The position numbers were made by a program, and so were the translations under genes. A stretch of 64,000 nucleotides of DNA, taken from NCBI RefSeq assembly GCF_007860135.1, contig NZ_SJPV01000008.1:303683-367682 (forward strand). The letters are read 5' to 3'. The first letter of the stretch is position 1. The number at the start of each line of letters is the position of its first letter. This DNA comes from Novipirellula artificiosorum (GTDB taxonomy: Bacteria > Planctomycetota > Planctomycetia > Pirellulales > Pirellulaceae). The notes beneath the pieces are model-generated. The model searched no databases and was not told where the DNA came from. It was given only the letters and a program-made list of their open reading frames with translations. Below, in pieces: positions 35,665 to 44,987 of this stretch.

Positions 35665-37247
35665 CGTGGCTCCTCTGCGTCGATCGGTGCGGTTTCGGAA
35701 TCCGAAGTCCCTTGATTGAGATAGACCGTCAACTCGGTCCGGGGTTGATATTGGGTGTCACAGGGAGGAACCAGAAGGTCCATGGCTCCATCCCCATTCC
35801 AATCCAATGCCATGCAGGTTGCTGCCTCGCAGACATTCAACAAGATGCTGTGCCGGACAAAGCGATCGCCATCGATTTGTTCGAACCATGCGATCCCGTC
35901 GAACGTGTCCTCCGCATAGCGACCGACCTCTTGCTTGCTCAGCAGTGCAACGGCGGCAACATCGAGGTCCCCATCGCCATCGAAATCGGCGGTCGTTGCA
36001 TGATAGCAACCGGGCATGGATGCGATCAGGTGCGGCTTGAATGGAAAGTTGCCCTCGTTTTCGAGCCAAAGCACTTCATGAAATGGTTTCGCAAACGTGT
36101 CGTCAAAGGTGTCGCCATTGGTGTAGAGCACGTCCAAGTCGCCGTCGCGATCAAAATCGACGACCTCCATGCTGCTTGATCCGGATGCGGGATCCCCGGT
36201 CGTGTGAATCAGTTTGGTTTGATAGCTTCCGTCGCCCAATTGATGGTGCAATTCCACCATCTCGTATTGTTGGGTCACCAACGACAAATAATCGACCCGT
36301 CCATCTTGGTCAAAGTCAAGAATCGGCAACGCAATCGTCCCGGGTCTCGGATCGGTGACAGACCATTCAAACCGTGGCATTCCTTGCTCGATGGCCGTGT
36401 TGATCCCAACGGAGATGTCGCCAACAAAGTGCAGTCCAAAGTCACCGATCAACAAGTCCTGGTCCCCATCGCCGTCGTAATCGATCGGCCGCGCCTCGGC
36501 GACTCGAGCCAAGCCGAGTCGCAACGGCAAGCGTTTGAGCGATCCGCTGCCATCGTCGCGTAGCCACCAAACACTGCCTTGCCGCTCGGGTTGAGGATTC
36601 AACGTGCCCAGGTCGGCGACGACAAAATCGGTCACACCGTCGCGATCCAGGTCGGCCGGTTCGATGTGGGCAGGATGAGCCAAGCGAGCAAGTTGCTTGA
36701 CCTCGATCGAAGCGAGCTCCGCACGTTGCTCCGAGGCAGGTGGAAGTTCGAACTGGGCGACCAGGCCCGTCCACATGTCCGTCAACAGCAAGCCAGCCGA
36801 AAGGTCGTCCGCATCGATCGGGACGACACTCGAAACCGCACTGAGCGAATCGCTGATTGGCCATGGAATCGCCAAAGCGTCGAAACGCGTGTCCAGGTTG
36901 CGTTCCGGAATCGGGATCTGAACTTCCTCAGGTGCAAGATCGCGGAAAAAGGCAAGGGTCGCATCAAAATCGGGCGGCGTCAGATCCGTGCGGTGGGAAT
37001 CTCGATAGATGCGAAAGCCAAGTTCAACTTGTTCCTGCCAGCGGTCTTTCGCAAACCGATTGGGATTGGGGAAGGGATGGCAATCGCTACAGAACAAGGT
37101 GATCGCAACGGCATCGGTCGGTGCTTTCGCAACCGCACTTCGCTTCGCCGCCCCGGTTCGTGAAGCGGTCTTCACGTCCGATCCGCCACAGCCGATCATC
37201 AGGCACGAAACCAGGCCGATGATTGTCAAGTCCAAGCACTTGTCCAT
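35661..37247 (-). CDS. FG-GAP repeat lipoprotein with CxxCH motif
   Basis: A 528-residue lipoprotein with lipid Cys at residue 20 (LMIGC). Near residue 53 there is CSDCH, the c-type heme attachment motif, in a Pro/Asn-rich setting (CSDCHPFPNPNRF) with a conserved-looking helix after it. About six VCBS/FG-GAP calcium loops follow: DLDRDGVTD, DYDGDGDQD, DFDQDGRVD, DFDRDGDLD, DFDGDGDLD and DWNGDGAMD, giving a beta-propeller. It is probably surface or periplasmic. It is coupled to the TPR protein and divergent from the larger FG-GAP lipoprotein 132 bases away. Heme binding is predicted from the motif only. Confidence 0.85.
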   Translation of the reverse strand: MDKCLDLTIIGLVSCLMIGCGGSDVKTASRTGAAKRSAVAKAPTDAVAITLFCSDCHPFPNPNRFAKDRWQEQVELGFRIYRDSHRTDLTPPDFDATLAFFRDLAPEEVQIPIPERNLDTRFDALAIPWPISDSLSAVSSVVPIDADDLSAGLLLTDMWTGLVAQFELPPASEQRAELASIEVKQLARLAHPAHIEPADLDRDGVTDFVVADLGTLNPQPERQGSVWWLRDDGSGSLKRLPLRLGLARVAEARPIDYDGDGDQDLLIGDFGLHFVGDISVGINTAIEQGMPRFEWSVTDPRPGTIALPILDFDQDGRVDYLSLVTQQYEMVELHHQLGDGSYQTKLIHTTGDPASGSSSMEVVDFDRDGDLDVLYTNGDTFDDTFAKPFHEVLWLENEGNFPFKPHLIASMPGCYHATTADFDGDGDLDVAAVALLSKQEVGRYAEDTFDGIAWFEQIDGDRFVRHSILLNVCEAATCMALDWNGDGAMDLLVPPCDTQYQPRTELTVYLNQGTSDSETAPIDAEEPR

Positions 37248-37379
37248 GGAAGTTCACATGCAATTTTGGAAACACAGTATAAAATGCTCTGATAGAATAC
37301 CGAACAACCGAAAACCGTACCAAAGCCGTCCACGCTATCGTACCAGCATCGTGTCGAATCGAACAAGGAAATCACTCGG

Positions 37380-40238
37380 ATGCAGTCCCCGCTGGCTCTT
37401 TTGTGCACGCTGTCGCTGACCGTAGGCTTGCTCTGTGGTGGGTGCAGCAGCGAGGATGCGCACTCGACCGCCGTCGACACGTCGACTTCGCGTTCAAGCG
37501 TTGCCAGCCGTCCCGACGATCGGTCGCTCGAAACCCCCAATTCGGCAGTGGAGCCAAGCGACGATGCCAAGATCGAAAAGCTCACCCAGGCACTGGAAAA
37601 ACAAGGATCCAACGCTGCCTTTCACCATGAGCTTTGGCGACTGCTGAACCGCCAGGGGCGCCGCTACGAAGCATCGCTGCATGCCGACATCCTGACCGCA
37701 GCCGGGCAAGCGACGTTGGACGAATCATTGTCGCTGATTCGGCGCCATCTGGCCTATCCGCCGGAGCCGCCGATCACCGCAGCGGACTCCATGGTGGCAT
37801 CGAGTTTGGCACAGGACGAAGTGGAGCAAGGGCTTGCAGCCGCACTTCGCTATTTTAGCCGCCGCCAATATGCTGCCGCCCAGCTTGCTCTTGAATCGGA
37901 AGCGTCCGCAGGATTCCAATCCGCCGCCGCGGAGGCTCTTTATGGTCGGATTCTCGGTGAGTCGTCAAAGTTCGACGCGATCCCTGCGTGGCTCCTCAAC
38001 AGCGATAAAGCATCGCGAGCCGAACCCAATTTCTGGGCTGCCGTCGGGATCTGGCTCGCCAGCGAGCAAGAACACAAAGCAGCGATCGGTGCAACGCTGG
38101 AGGCGATTCGGCGAAACCCCACCGACCGAGTCAGTTATCAACGCATCGCCGCGTGGTTTCGGTCGATCGGCGAGATGGAGGAAGGAGAACAGTTTTGGCA
38201 TCGAGGCTTGTTGCTCAGTGAGGCCGAGATCCTGAGCGAATTGGATAATCCTGGATTCGATCTGTCAGCCCACGCGGACCAGCAACGGCAATTGGCGATG
38301 CGAATCTTGAAACTTGGCCGGCCACTCGAATCGTTGCAGTGGACTCTCCGATCACTCAGCACCGCCAATGTGGCGCAGCGACGGCAGGTGCTTGAGCAGA
38401 TGAACGACTTGCGGATGAGGCAAGACTTGCAACAGACACTCACGGAACACCACTTCATTGCCCTGAATCCCAACGATTTTCCCTATCAACCCGCTATCAC
38501 CGCTCGGCTTCGCGAGGCCTTGGTCCGGAGCAAAAGCCCTCAGCAACAAACCGATCCGATTTCGAAATCGCAGGACGATGCCCCGTTGGCCAAGCAGATC
38601 AACCCGGTTCTCGACGAAGTCGCGGCGAAGGTTGGATTGCTTTTTACGTTGCTGCCCAAAGACCCCGAAGACGATTCGCCGCTACGGATGCACGAAGCAC
38701 TCGGATCGGGCTTGGCGGTGATTGACTATGACCTCGACGGGCGACCCGACGTCTATTTTGGGCAAGCGGGATGCAGCCCACCTGACCTGGAAACGGATCA
38801 TTCCAATGTCCTGTTTCGGAACTTGGGTAATCAATTCGTTGCCACGACCGAAATGGCTGGCGTGATCGATACGGGCTATGCGTGTGGTATCGCAGCAGGC
38901 GACGTCAACCAAGATGGTTTTGCTGATTTGTTCGTCGGTAATCTTGGCGTCAATCGGTTGTACATCAACAACGGAGATGGCTCGTTTTCGGAACGTACCG
39001 AACGAATCGGTTCTCAACGTGCCTCCTATTATGATCGGCTGGTTGAAAAGCTAGGTCAGCAGCCCTATCTCGAGGGCCTCTACACGATGTCTGTCGCCAT
39101 CGCGGATGTTGACGGTGATGGTCTGCCGGATCTGTTCGAATCCAACTACGTTGAACTGGATGATATCTTCGTGCGAGCGAAGCCGGATCGTGAAGGGCGG
39201 GTTTTCCAAAAGACGCCGCGGATGTGCTTTGCGGAATCGGATCGCGTCTTCTTGCAACAACCGGGCGGTACCTTTAAGGGGCAAGCGATCGATCCGGCGG
39301 TGGGAACCCCTGCCAGTTCGTTGGGTGTGTTCATTACGGACTTCGACAGCCGTGGTGGCAACGAAGTCTTCGTTGGTAATGATGCGAGGCCAAATCATTT
39401 GCTGCGAAGGAGCAAGGACGGCCAATGGAGCAATCTGGCCGATTTGCTGGGGATCGCAAATTCGTGCGAAGGGGTCAGTTCTGCGTGCATGGGAATTACG
39501 GGGGGTGATTTTGATCGTAACGGGACACTCGATCTGTTTATCTGTAACTTCGCGATCGAGCCAGCAAGCTTCTATTTGCAGAACCCGATGGGGACCTTCA
39601 CCGACCAACCTGCTCGTTTTGGCCTCGATGTTTTGACTCGCTCCTTGCTAGGTTTTGGGTGTAAAGCAATCGATTTGGACCGCGATGGTTGGCTCGACTT
39701 GGTTCTCACCAATGGGCACATCGACAACCTTCGCGACGGTCCGTATGAAATGCCCCCCCAATGTTTGATGCGCCGCGGGAAGACCTTTGAACCCGTCCGG
39801 CCCGAGGCGACGTCGGACTATTGGGCTGGCGAATACTTGGGTCGCGCGATGGTGTCACTTGACTACAACCAAGATAAGAAACTCGATCTGTTGGTCAGCC
39901 ATGTCAGCGAACCCGCCGTCTTGTTAGAGAACCAAACGATCAGCAACGAGAACATGCTGCAGTTTGAGTTGGTCGGCACGGAAAGCGAACGGGATGCCAT
40001 TGGGGCGATCATTACGGTCACCTTCGATGGAAAGCAACACAAACAATGGGTCATCGCCGGCGATGGGTACCTGTGCACGGACGAACCCGTGTTGGAGATT
40101 TCGCTCGGCGACCCTGCCAACTTCGAGTCGGCCCAAATCGATTGGCCATCGGGTGCAACGCAAGTCTTCTCGGAGGGTCTGACCCTTGGTCACCGCTATT
40201 TGATCATCGAAGGGGAGCCACCGTTCTTGAGATTCTAG
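37380..40238 (+). CDS. TPR/FG-GAP/UnbV lipoprotein (CRTAC1-like)
   Basis: A 952-residue lipoprotein with a signal and lipid Cys22 (LLCGGC). Residues of about 60-390 are helical TPR-like repeats (AALRYFSRRQYAAAQLALES). From about 440 come FG-GAP calcium loops (DYDLDGRPD, DVNQDGFAD, DVDGDGLPD, DFDRNGTLD, DLDRDGWLD, DYNQDKKLD). The end is an ASPIC/UnbV domain (RDAIGAIITVTFDGKQHKQW). The architecture is common in planctomycetes and verrucomicrobia, and is related to animal CRTAC1. The likely role is adhesion or binding outside the cell. With the divergent FG-GAP/TPR pair it forms a three-protein group. Confidence 0.88.
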   Translation: MQSPLALLCTLSLTVGLLCGGCSSEDAHSTAVDTSTSRSSVASRPDDRSLETPNSAVEPSDDAKIEKLTQALEKQGSNAAFHHELWRLLNRQGRRYEASLHADILTAAGQATLDESLSLIRRHLAYPPEPPITAADSMVASSLAQDEVEQGLAAALRYFSRRQYAAAQLALESEASAGFQSAAAEALYGRILGESSKFDAIPAWLLNSDKASRAEPNFWAAVGIWLASEQEHKAAIGATLEAIRRNPTDRVSYQRIAAWFRSIGEMEEGEQFWHRGLLLSEAEILSELDNPGFDLSAHADQQRQLAMRILKLGRPLESLQWTLRSLSTANVAQRRQVLEQMNDLRMRQDLQQTLTEHHFIALNPNDFPYQPAITARLREALVRSKSPQQQTDPISKSQDDAPLAKQINPVLDEVAAKVGLLFTLLPKDPEDDSPLRMHEALGSGLAVIDYDLDGRPDVYFGQAGCSPPDLETDHSNVLFRNLGNQFVATTEMAGVIDTGYACGIAAGDVNQDGFADLFVGNLGVNRLYINNGDGSFSERTERIGSQRASYYDRLVEKLGQQPYLEGLYTMSVAIADVDGDGLPDLFESNYVELDDIFVRAKPDREGRVFQKTPRMCFAESDRVFLQQPGGTFKGQAIDPAVGTPASSLGVFITDFDSRGGNEVFVGNDARPNHLLRRSKDGQWSNLADLLGIANSCEGVSSACMGITGGDFDRNGTLDLFICNFAIEPASFYLQNPMGTFTDQPARFGLDVLTRSLLGFGCKAIDLDRDGWLDLVLTNGHIDNLRDGPYEMPPQCLMRRGKTFEPVRPEATSDYWAGEYLGRAMVSLDYNQDKKLDLLVSHVSEPAVLLENQTISNENMLQFELVGTESERDAIGAIITVTFDGKQHKQWVIAGDGYLCTDEPVLEISLGDPANFESAQIDWPSGATQVFSEGLTLGHRYLIIEGEPPFLRF

Positions 40239-40250
40239 AGCATTTTGATC

Positions 40251-40291
40251 TTTAACGTAGCCACCGTCGCCAGATGGTGGACCACGTTAAA
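40251..40291. terminator. Stem-loop between convergent genes
   Basis: TTTAACGTAGCCACC pairs with GGTGGACCACGTTAAA (one bulge, loop of 10) just after the FG-GAP gene and 144 bases after the rpoC stop on the other strand. A second smaller hairpin (CACAGGTG / CACCTGTG) is at 40382-40415, 20 bases after the rpoC stop. No T runs follow, so these may be repeats or factor-dependent stop sites. Confidence 0.45.
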
Positions 40292-40435
40292 TCGCCCACG
40301 ACGTGGCCCTGTCCAGCTAAGGCAACCACGAAAGCTTCGACAGGACGCCGAAGCCGTTTCATCGATTTGCCTGAGACAAGTCACAGGTGCTTCGAGCACT
40401 CAAGAAACACCTGTGCTTGGTCTCTGGGATGGCGT

Positions 40436-43400
40436 CTACTCTTGACCACCGGCTCCGAACATGCTGTCGAGCGTATCGCCGCCGCCCGAGCTTGGGGTTT
40501 CCCCCGTGCCAAGGTCACCGGGGGCCGTTTTGGCAGCCGGTCCCGGCTGAGCAGAATCGGTCGCCGTTTCGTCCGCAGCGTTCAGCAGTGGGAAGCTCTC
40601 TTCCAAACTGGCAACCGGTGCTGCGGAAAGCTCTTCGAGTGCTTCGCGACGATAGTTGACTTCGCCTTCTTGGAAAATTCGGAAACCGGTACCAGCGGGA
40701 ATCAAGTGCCCCAAGATCACGTTTTCCTTCAAACCAACCAGCTTATCGACTTTGCCGGCCAACGCTGCTTCGGTTAGCACCTTCGTCGTTTCTTGGAACG
40801 ACGCAGCGCTAATGAAACTGTTGGATTGGACCGCCGCTTTCGTGATCCCCAACAACTGCGTGCTGGCTGTGGCAAACTTGGGTCGCTTGCCCTTTGCAAG
40901 CGTTCCCCCTAAAGCTTCGATTTCTGCGTTGGCTTGCTCGAGCGCATCCTTCGGGATGATCGTGCCTTCGCTGTAATCGCTATCTCCAGGATTCGAGATC
41001 TTGATGCATTTGGCGAGATCTTGGTTTGCCTTGCGGAACTGGAATCGGTCCATCACCAAGCCTGGCAACAGATTCGTGTCACCCGGGTTTTCAATCTTCA
41101 CCTTACGCAGCATTCGAGCGATGATGATTTCGCAATGCTTGTCATTGATTTCCACACGTTGAGACTGATACACCTGTTGGATTTCATGCAACAGGTATTG
41201 CTGAACGGCTTCTTCGCCAGAGACCCGCAAAATGTCATGCGGAACAAGCGGACCATCGACGAGTGCCTGCCCGGCTTTGACGATGTCTCCACTGTGGACT
41301 TGGAAGTGCTTTCCGTGAGGCACCAAGTGCTCGCGTTCGATGCCGGATTCGCTTCGTACGACGATCGTTCGCTTGCCACGTTTCTTTTCGGCAAGGATTT
41401 CGACCTCGCCGTCGATTTCGGAAATAACCGCAGGGTCCTTCGGTTTTCGAGCCTCGAAAATCTCCGTGACTCGCGGCAACCCCCCCGTGATGTCCGAGAC
41501 ACCGCCCGTTTCGCGTGGCATTTCCGCCAGCACCATACCGGGTGTGATCTTGGTGCCTTCCTTGGACATGATGGTTGCCCGTTCGGGCAAGTATTGAACA
41601 TCCAGTGCCTTGCCTTCGTTGTCTTCCACCACAATTTGTGGGTGCAAGTCACCCTTATGGTCGACAATCACCATCCGGATGTTACCGCTCGGTTCACGTT
41701 CTTGACGCATCGTTTCGCCTTCGACGACGTCCTCGAAGCGAACCTTGCCTTCGACTTCCGACAAAATCGGGATTGAGTAGGGGTTCCATTCGCAGAGCAC
41801 TTGGCCGTCTTCGACGGTGTCGTTTTCTTCGACCATCAGCATCGCTCCGGTGGGCACCGGATAGCTCTCGATTTCACGACCGCGGTCATCGACCAGCGAG
41901 ATTTCGCCGTTTCGGGTCAGCACAATGCTGTGGCCTTCGGTGTTCCGCACCGCTCGCATGCGGGTGAACTTGACGATCCCCGCTTTCTTGCTCTTGATGT
42001 CGGACTCTTCCATCTGCTTACTGACGCTACCCCCGATGTGGAACGTCCGCATGGTCAACTGGGTGCCCGGTTCACCGATGCTTTGTGCCGCGATGATCCC
42101 AACCGCCATACCTTCTTCGACCATCGAACCGGTCGACATGTCCATGCCGTAGCAGCGACGGCAAACGCCTAAGGGGGCGTCGCAAGTCATCGGCGTACGC
42201 ACTTGGATCTTTTCCAAGCCCATCGCCTCGATCTTGCGAGCAATCTCAGGTGTGATCATTTGGTTTTCCGCAACGATCACTTCGTCGGTCACTGGATTGA
42301 CGATCGATTGTCGGCTGATCCGACCATTGATCGAATCGACCAAGCTGACTTCGACCTTTTCCCCTCGGTAGACGACTCCCTTGGTAATCCCTTGGGTGGT
42401 GCCACAGTCGTCCATCGTGATGACTACGTTTTGGGCCACGTCCGCAAGCTTACGTGTCAAGTAACCGCTGTCGGCTGTCTTGAGTGCGGTGTCCGCCAAA
42501 CCTTTCCGAGCACCGTGCGTCGAAGAGAAGTACTCCAACACCGACAAGCCTTCGCGGAAGTTTGCCTTAATCGGCGTTTCGATGATCTCGCCGGTTGGCT
42601 TGGCCATCAAACCACGCATCCCCGCCAATTGTCGAATTTGCTCGATACCACCACGAGCACCCGAGTGTGACATCAGGAAGACCGGATTAACGTACCAGCC
42701 GCCTTCGCGGATGTCGTTTTCCATCGCAGTCATCATGTCGGTCGTGATCGACTCACGTGCTTTGGTCCATTCGTCAAGCACTTGATTGTAGCGTTCCTTA
42801 CCGGTCATCAAGCCGCGGTCATACGCTTTCTTGTGCTTCATGACCTCTTTCTCAGCGTCCTTGATGAACTGCTGTTTCGTATCGGGTGTGACGAGGTCGT
42901 CGGTCGCGAAGGACAAGCCGCTGCGGGTCGATTCACGGAAGCCCATCTGCATCATGTCGTCGAGCAGGTGAATCGTTGCCTTGCGGCCCAAGCGTTGGTA
43001 GCAATCGCTAATCACCTTGGCCAAGTCGCCACTTCGCATCGGGTAGTTGTAGAAATCCATCCCCGTGGGAAGCATTTCGTTGAAGCGGACACGTCCAGGG
43101 GTTGTATCGATGACTTCGCCATACTTGGCGGAATCGTCTTTTGTTTTCAGTCGTTGGAACTTGGGCAACCGCATCTTGATCTTCGCGTGAACGTTCAAGA
43201 TTTCTTGCGAGGTGGCCAAGTCAACTTCGTCATAGCCAGAAAAGACCATGCCTTCACCGCGACGATCCGGCAATTCCATTGTCATGTAGTAACAACCCAT
43301 CACGATATCCTGCGAAGGACTCATGATTGGCTTACCGTTGGACGGAGCGAAAACGTTGTTGGTGCTCATCATCAAGGTGTGAGCTTCGACTTGCGCTTCA

Positions 43401-44818
43401 ATCGAAAGCGGCAAGTGAACGGCCATTTGGTCACCGTCGAAGTCAGCATTGAAGCCTTTGCAGACCAGAGGGTGCAGGTGAATGGCGTTGCCTTCGACCA
43501 GCGTCGGTTCGAAGGCTTGAATCCCCATTCGGTGAAGTGTCGGTGCTCGGTTCAGCAGCACAGGATGGTTGGTGATCACCTGTTCGAGAATGTCCCAAAC
43601 CTCTTCGTCCTTGCGTTCAAGCATCTTCTTCGCCGATTTGATCGTATCGGCGTGCCCGAGTTCTTTGAGGCGTCGAATGATGAACGGTTGGTACAGTTCC
43701 AACGCGATCTTCTTCGGCAAACCACATTGATGCAGCTTCAAGCGGGGCCCCACCACGATCACGCTTCGTGCCGAATAGTCGACTCGTTTGCCCAGCAGGT
43801 TTTCGCGAAAACGCCCCTGCTTGCCTTTGATCATGTCGGTCAAAGACTTCAGTGGCCGATTCGATGACCCGAGTACAGGCCGCTTACAACGGTTGTTGTC
43901 GAACAACGCGTCAACCGATTGCTGGAGCATTCGCTTTTCGTTACGAATGATCACTTCCGGAGCATTCAAATCGACCAGCTTGCGCAAGCGGTTGTTGCGA
44001 TTGATGATTCGGCGATACAAATCGTTGAGATCGCTGGTCGCAAAGTTGCCGCTGTCCAACAGCACCAACGGGCGCAGATCCGGAGGGATCACTGGAATCA
44101 CGTCCAGTACCATCCACTCGGGTCGGTTGTCGCTATCGCGGATCGATTCGACGATCTTCAAGCGATTGATCAAGTCCTTCTTTTTCTGTTTCGATCCCGT
44201 TTCGTGGAGATCCACGCGAAGTTGGTCGGACAACTGGACGAGGTCGAGTTTGTTGAGCAGTTTGCGAACCGCTTCGGCACCCATGTCCGCTTCAAACGCC
44301 TCATTACCATATTGAGCCCGTGCGGCTCGGTACTCTTCTTCGGTCAACAATTGCCGGGGTTCAAGTTCCGTTTGGCCGGGTTCAATGACGACATAGTCTT
44401 GAAAATAGATGACCTTCTCGAGTGAGCTGGTCTTCATGTCCAACAGATTGCCGAGCCGTGACGGCATCGCTTTGAAGAACCAAATGTGGACAACCGGCGC
44501 GGCCAATTCGATATGGCCCATCCGTTTTCGTCGCACGCGACTGTGGGTGACTTTCACTCCACAGCGGTCACAGATCATTCCCTTGTACTTCATGCCCCGG
44601 TACTTTCCACAAGCGCATTCCCAGTCCTTTTCAGGTCCAAAAATTCGCTCGCAAAACAGACCGTCTTTTTCGGGGCGATAGGTTCGGTAATTGATCGTTT
44701 CGGGCTTTTTGACTTCGCCGAAGGACCAACTCTTGATGTCTTGAGGTCGCGCCAATGAGATGCGAACCGATGCGTAGTCGTTAATGCGATCGTAGTTGCT
44801 AGTTTCGCTAATCGACAT
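40436..44818 (-). CDS. rpoC: DNA-directed RNA polymerase subunit beta'
   Basis: A 1460-residue catalytic core subunit. The zinc ribbon CACGKYRGMKYKGMICDRCG is near residue 70. The active-site Mg loop is in GFNADFDGDQMAVH. Toggle and trigger regions are recognisable (VASRRSILVD-like text is not part of this gene). The second zinc site is CDAPLGVCRRC, followed by GEPGTQLTMRTFHIGGS. The C-terminal tail after about residue 1410 is Ala/Gly/Pro-rich. The start at 44818 (MSISETSNYDRIND) has AGGAG 10 bases upstream; an open extension to 44917 is not family-like. It is cotranscribed with rpoB, with 169 bases between them. Confidence 0.98.
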   Translation of the reverse strand: MSISETSNYDRINDYASVRISLARPQDIKSWSFGEVKKPETINYRTYRPEKDGLFCERIFGPEKDWECACGKYRGMKYKGMICDRCGVKVTHSRVRRKRMGHIELAAPVVHIWFFKAMPSRLGNLLDMKTSSLEKVIYFQDYVVIEPGQTELEPRQLLTEEEYRAARAQYGNEAFEADMGAEAVRKLLNKLDLVQLSDQLRVDLHETGSKQKKKDLINRLKIVESIRDSDNRPEWMVLDVIPVIPPDLRPLVLLDSGNFATSDLNDLYRRIINRNNRLRKLVDLNAPEVIIRNEKRMLQQSVDALFDNNRCKRPVLGSSNRPLKSLTDMIKGKQGRFRENLLGKRVDYSARSVIVVGPRLKLHQCGLPKKIALELYQPFIIRRLKELGHADTIKSAKKMLERKDEEVWDILEQVITNHPVLLNRAPTLHRMGIQAFEPTLVEGNAIHLHPLVCKGFNADFDGDQMAVHLPLSIEAQVEAHTLMMSTNNVFAPSNGKPIMSPSQDIVMGCYYMTMELPDRRGEGMVFSGYDEVDLATSQEILNVHAKIKMRLPKFQRLKTKDDSAKYGEVIDTTPGRVRFNEMLPTGMDFYNYPMRSGDLAKVISDCYQRLGRKATIHLLDDMMQMGFRESTRSGLSFATDDLVTPDTKQQFIKDAEKEVMKHKKAYDRGLMTGKERYNQVLDEWTKARESITTDMMTAMENDIREGGWYVNPVFLMSHSGARGGIEQIRQLAGMRGLMAKPTGEIIETPIKANFREGLSVLEYFSSTHGARKGLADTALKTADSGYLTRKLADVAQNVVITMDDCGTTQGITKGVVYRGEKVEVSLVDSINGRISRQSIVNPVTDEVIVAENQMITPEIARKIEAMGLEKIQVRTPMTCDAPLGVCRRCYGMDMSTGSMVEEGMAVGIIAAQSIGEPGTQLTMRTFHIGGSVSKQMEESDIKSKKAGIVKFTRMRAVRNTEGHSIVLTRNGEISLVDDRGREIESYPVPTGAMLMVEENDTVEDGQVLCEWNPYSIPILSEVEGKVRFEDVVEGETMRQEREPSGNIRMVIVDHKGDLHPQIVVEDNEGKALDVQYLPERATIMSKEGTKITPGMVLAEMPRETGGVSDITGGLPRVTEIFEARKPKDPAVISEIDGEVEILAEKKRGKRTIVVRSESGIEREHLVPHGKHFQVHSGDIVKAGQALVDGPLVPHDILRVSGEEAVQQYLLHEIQQVYQSQRVEINDKHCEIIIARMLRKVKIENPGDTNLLPGLVMDRFQFRKANQDLAKCIKISNPGDSDYSEGTIIPKDALEQANAEIEALGGTLAKGKRPKFATASTQLLGITKAAVQSNSFISAASFQETTKVLTEAALAGKVDKLVGLKENVILGHLIPAGTGFRIFQEGEVNYRREALEELSAAPVASLEESFPLLNAADETATDSAQPGPAAKTAPGDLGTGETPSSGGGDTLDSMFGAGGQE

Positions 44819-44987
44819 GTTATTGAGGCTCCTAGCTAGGACTTTTAGCTGATGGCGGTGTTGGCTTGCTGCTGGTTGGAGGGCCAAAGTCGGAAGACTT
44901 CGGCTAGTTGTGATCATGACCGAGGTCTTGTCGACGTCGGTAAGGGGCTTGTTGCTGAAAGCGAATCGCTGACCGCAGGTCGCTTGC

